Part shown: positions 32,278 through 33,275 of the stretch, piece by piece | Position numbering within the stretch: position 1 is the stretch's first letter | How the letters are laid out: the number at the start of each line of letters is the position of its first letter | DNA from: Lachnospiraceae bacterium UBA4364 | GTDB lineage: Bacteria; Bacillota; Clostridia; Lachnospirales; Lachnospiraceae | Length of the DNA stretch: 33,275 nt | Direction: 5' to 3' | Assembly (NCBI GenBank): GCA_002393955.1 | Contig: DGSK01000039.1 | Span: forward strand, 1 to 33,275 | Notes under the pieces: model-generated | The model's database searches: none | What the model saw: the letters and a program-made list of their open reading frames with translations, nothing else | What the model was told of the DNA's origin: nothing | Made by a program: the position numbers and the translations under genes

Positions 32278-33275
32278 TCAGATCCGCGCCACGCCGCTGT
32301 CGATGGCCGCCTGTGCGACTGCCTTTGCTACAGCAGGGCCGACCTTGGGGTCAAAAGCGTAGGGGATGATGTAATCGGCGTTGAGCTCTTCGTCGGAGAT
32401 CAGGTTGGCCAGAGCCATGGCAGCTGCCATCTTCATCTCCTCATTGATATCGCTGGCGCGCACATCGAAGGTTCCGCGGAAAATACCGGGGAATGCGAGA
32501 ACGTTGTTGATCTGGTTGGGGAAATCGCTCCTGCCGGTGGAAATGACCGCTGCGCCGCCCGCCTTTGCATCCTCGGGGAAGATCTCAGGAGTGGGATTGG
32601 CACAGGCAAAGACAATGGCGTCCCTGTTCATGGTCTTCACCATTTCGGTGGTGACGGTACCGGGAGCGGAGACACCGATGAAGACATCTGCGCCGACCAG
32701 CATGTCCGCCAGGGAGCCCGCTTTTTTCTCAAGATTTGTGACCAGCGCCATCTCTTCCTTGATCCAGTTGAGGCCGTCGCGCCCCTCATAGATTGCGCCC
32801 TTGCGGTCGCACATGGTGACATGTTTGAAGCCCGCGGAAAGAAGGAGCTTGACGATCGCGATCGCCGCCGCGCCAGCGCCGGAAGTGACGACTTTGACAT
32901 CCTCTTTTTTCTTGCCGACGACCTTGAGAGCGTTGGTCAGGCCGGCCAGGGTGATGACCGCCGTGCCGTGCTGATCATCGTGGAAAATCGGAATATCGGT
33001 GCACTCCTTGAGCTTTCTCTCGATCTCGAAGCAGCGGGGAGCTGCAATATCCTCCAGGTTGATGCCGCCGAAGGAGCCTGAGATCAGGGCGACTGTGCGC
33101 ACAAACTCATCGACATCCTTGGTCTTCACGCAGAGTGGGAAGGCATCCACATCGCCGAAAGACTTGAAGAGGACACATTTGCCCTCCATAACAGGCATGC
33201 CGGCCTCGGGGCCGATATCGCCCAGGCCCAGAACGGCGGAGCCGTCTGTAATGACCGCGCACATGTTGTGCCTTC
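32278..33275 (-). CDS. NAD(P)-dependent malic enzyme (5' end outside the window)
   Basis: This enzyme oxidatively decarboxylates malate to pyruvate and CO2. About 332 residues are visible, and the frame stays open to the last base (RHN before the first Met), so that internal Met is not the start. Family marks are ITDGSAVLGLGDIG, the GMPVMEGKCVLFK segment, the metal site FHDDQHGTAVI, and the NAD-binding VTSGAGAAAIAIVKLLL. The N-terminal part with the catalytic Tyr is missing. The total length fits the short bacterial type (about 390-400 aa). It is followed by ald on the same strand after about 150 bases. G/C-rich codons match ald, gpsA and rfbA. Confidence 0.93.
   Translation of the reverse strand, partial: RHNMCAVITDGSAVLGLGDIGPEAGMPVMEGKCVLFKSFGDVDAFPLCVKTKDVDEFVRTVALISGSFGGINLEDIAAPRCFEIERKLKECTDIPIFHDDQHGTAVITLAGLTNALKVVGKKKEDVKVVTSGAGAAAIAIVKLLLSAGFKHVTMCDRKGAIYEGRDGLNWIKEEMALVTNLEKKAGSLADMLVGADVFIGVSAPGTVTTEMVKTMNRDAIVFACANPTPEIFPEDAKAGGAAVISTGRSDFPNQINNVLAFPGIFRGTFDVRASDINEEMKMAAAMALANLISDEELNADYIIPYAFDPKVGPAVAKAVAQAAIDSGVARI

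Overview
The window looks like a chromosome segment from a Gram-positive anaerobe of the Clostridia, most likely Lachnospiraceae. This is an inference from gene content: a long PPi-type phosphofructokinase, a clostridial-type MurG, membrane-anchored Ser/Thr kinases with 'DYxDS'-type repeat ectodomains, 7TM-like EAL proteins and A/T-rich promoters. No taxonomic marker gene is present.

Layout. (1) 1-1588: a complete IS4-family insertion sequence whose left end coincides with base 1 of the window; its right terminal repeat supplies the stop codon of a small zinc-ribbon gene (1584-1841). (2) 2100-3758: PPi-dependent phosphofructokinase with its own promoter and terminator. (3) 3924-4060: a 137-bp MITE-like element with the same ends as the IS, with a rearranged relic at 5486-5541; between them lie an unknown membrane protein and a NUDIX hydrolase. 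(4) 7392-5647 (minus): murG, a HIT protein and a 61-aa repeat protein. (5) 18487-7534 (minus): an 11-kb cluster of two transmembrane Ser/Thr kinases, a zinc-ribbon FHA protein, two PP2C phosphatases, a secreted-protease/TM/FHA fusion and a vWA/TM/FHA fusion. (6) 24668-18603 (minus): two overlapping 7TM-EAL genes, one with a wrecked active site, then a rhomboid protease and a flavodoxin-SCP2 fusion. (7) 24856-27928 (plus): a third 7TM-EAL protein and a CAP-domain protein. (8) 28029-28455: one transcription unit holding two tRNA-like relics and a tRNA-Pro(CGG) with a poorly paired acceptor stem. (9) 28621-33275: rfbA, gpsA, ald and a malic enzyme cut by the window end. This last part is visibly richer in G/C at third positions than everything before it.

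How the genes may work together. The central cluster reads as a self-contained phosphothreonine signalling system. Two kinases face the cytoplasm and carry different extracellular domains. Two PP2C phosphatases can reverse phosphorylation. Three proteins carry FHA modules, two of them joined through the membrane to extracellular domains (a trypsin-like protease and a von Willebrand A domain). A short Thr-Val-Ala/Gly motif recurs in the cytoplasmic linkers of several members and is a candidate phosphosite. The adjacent EAL/rhomboid genes add c-di-GMP turnover and membrane proteolysis, so the stretch from 7.5 to 28 kb is mostly cell-envelope sensing and signalling. Physical linkage is seen; functional linkage is inferred.
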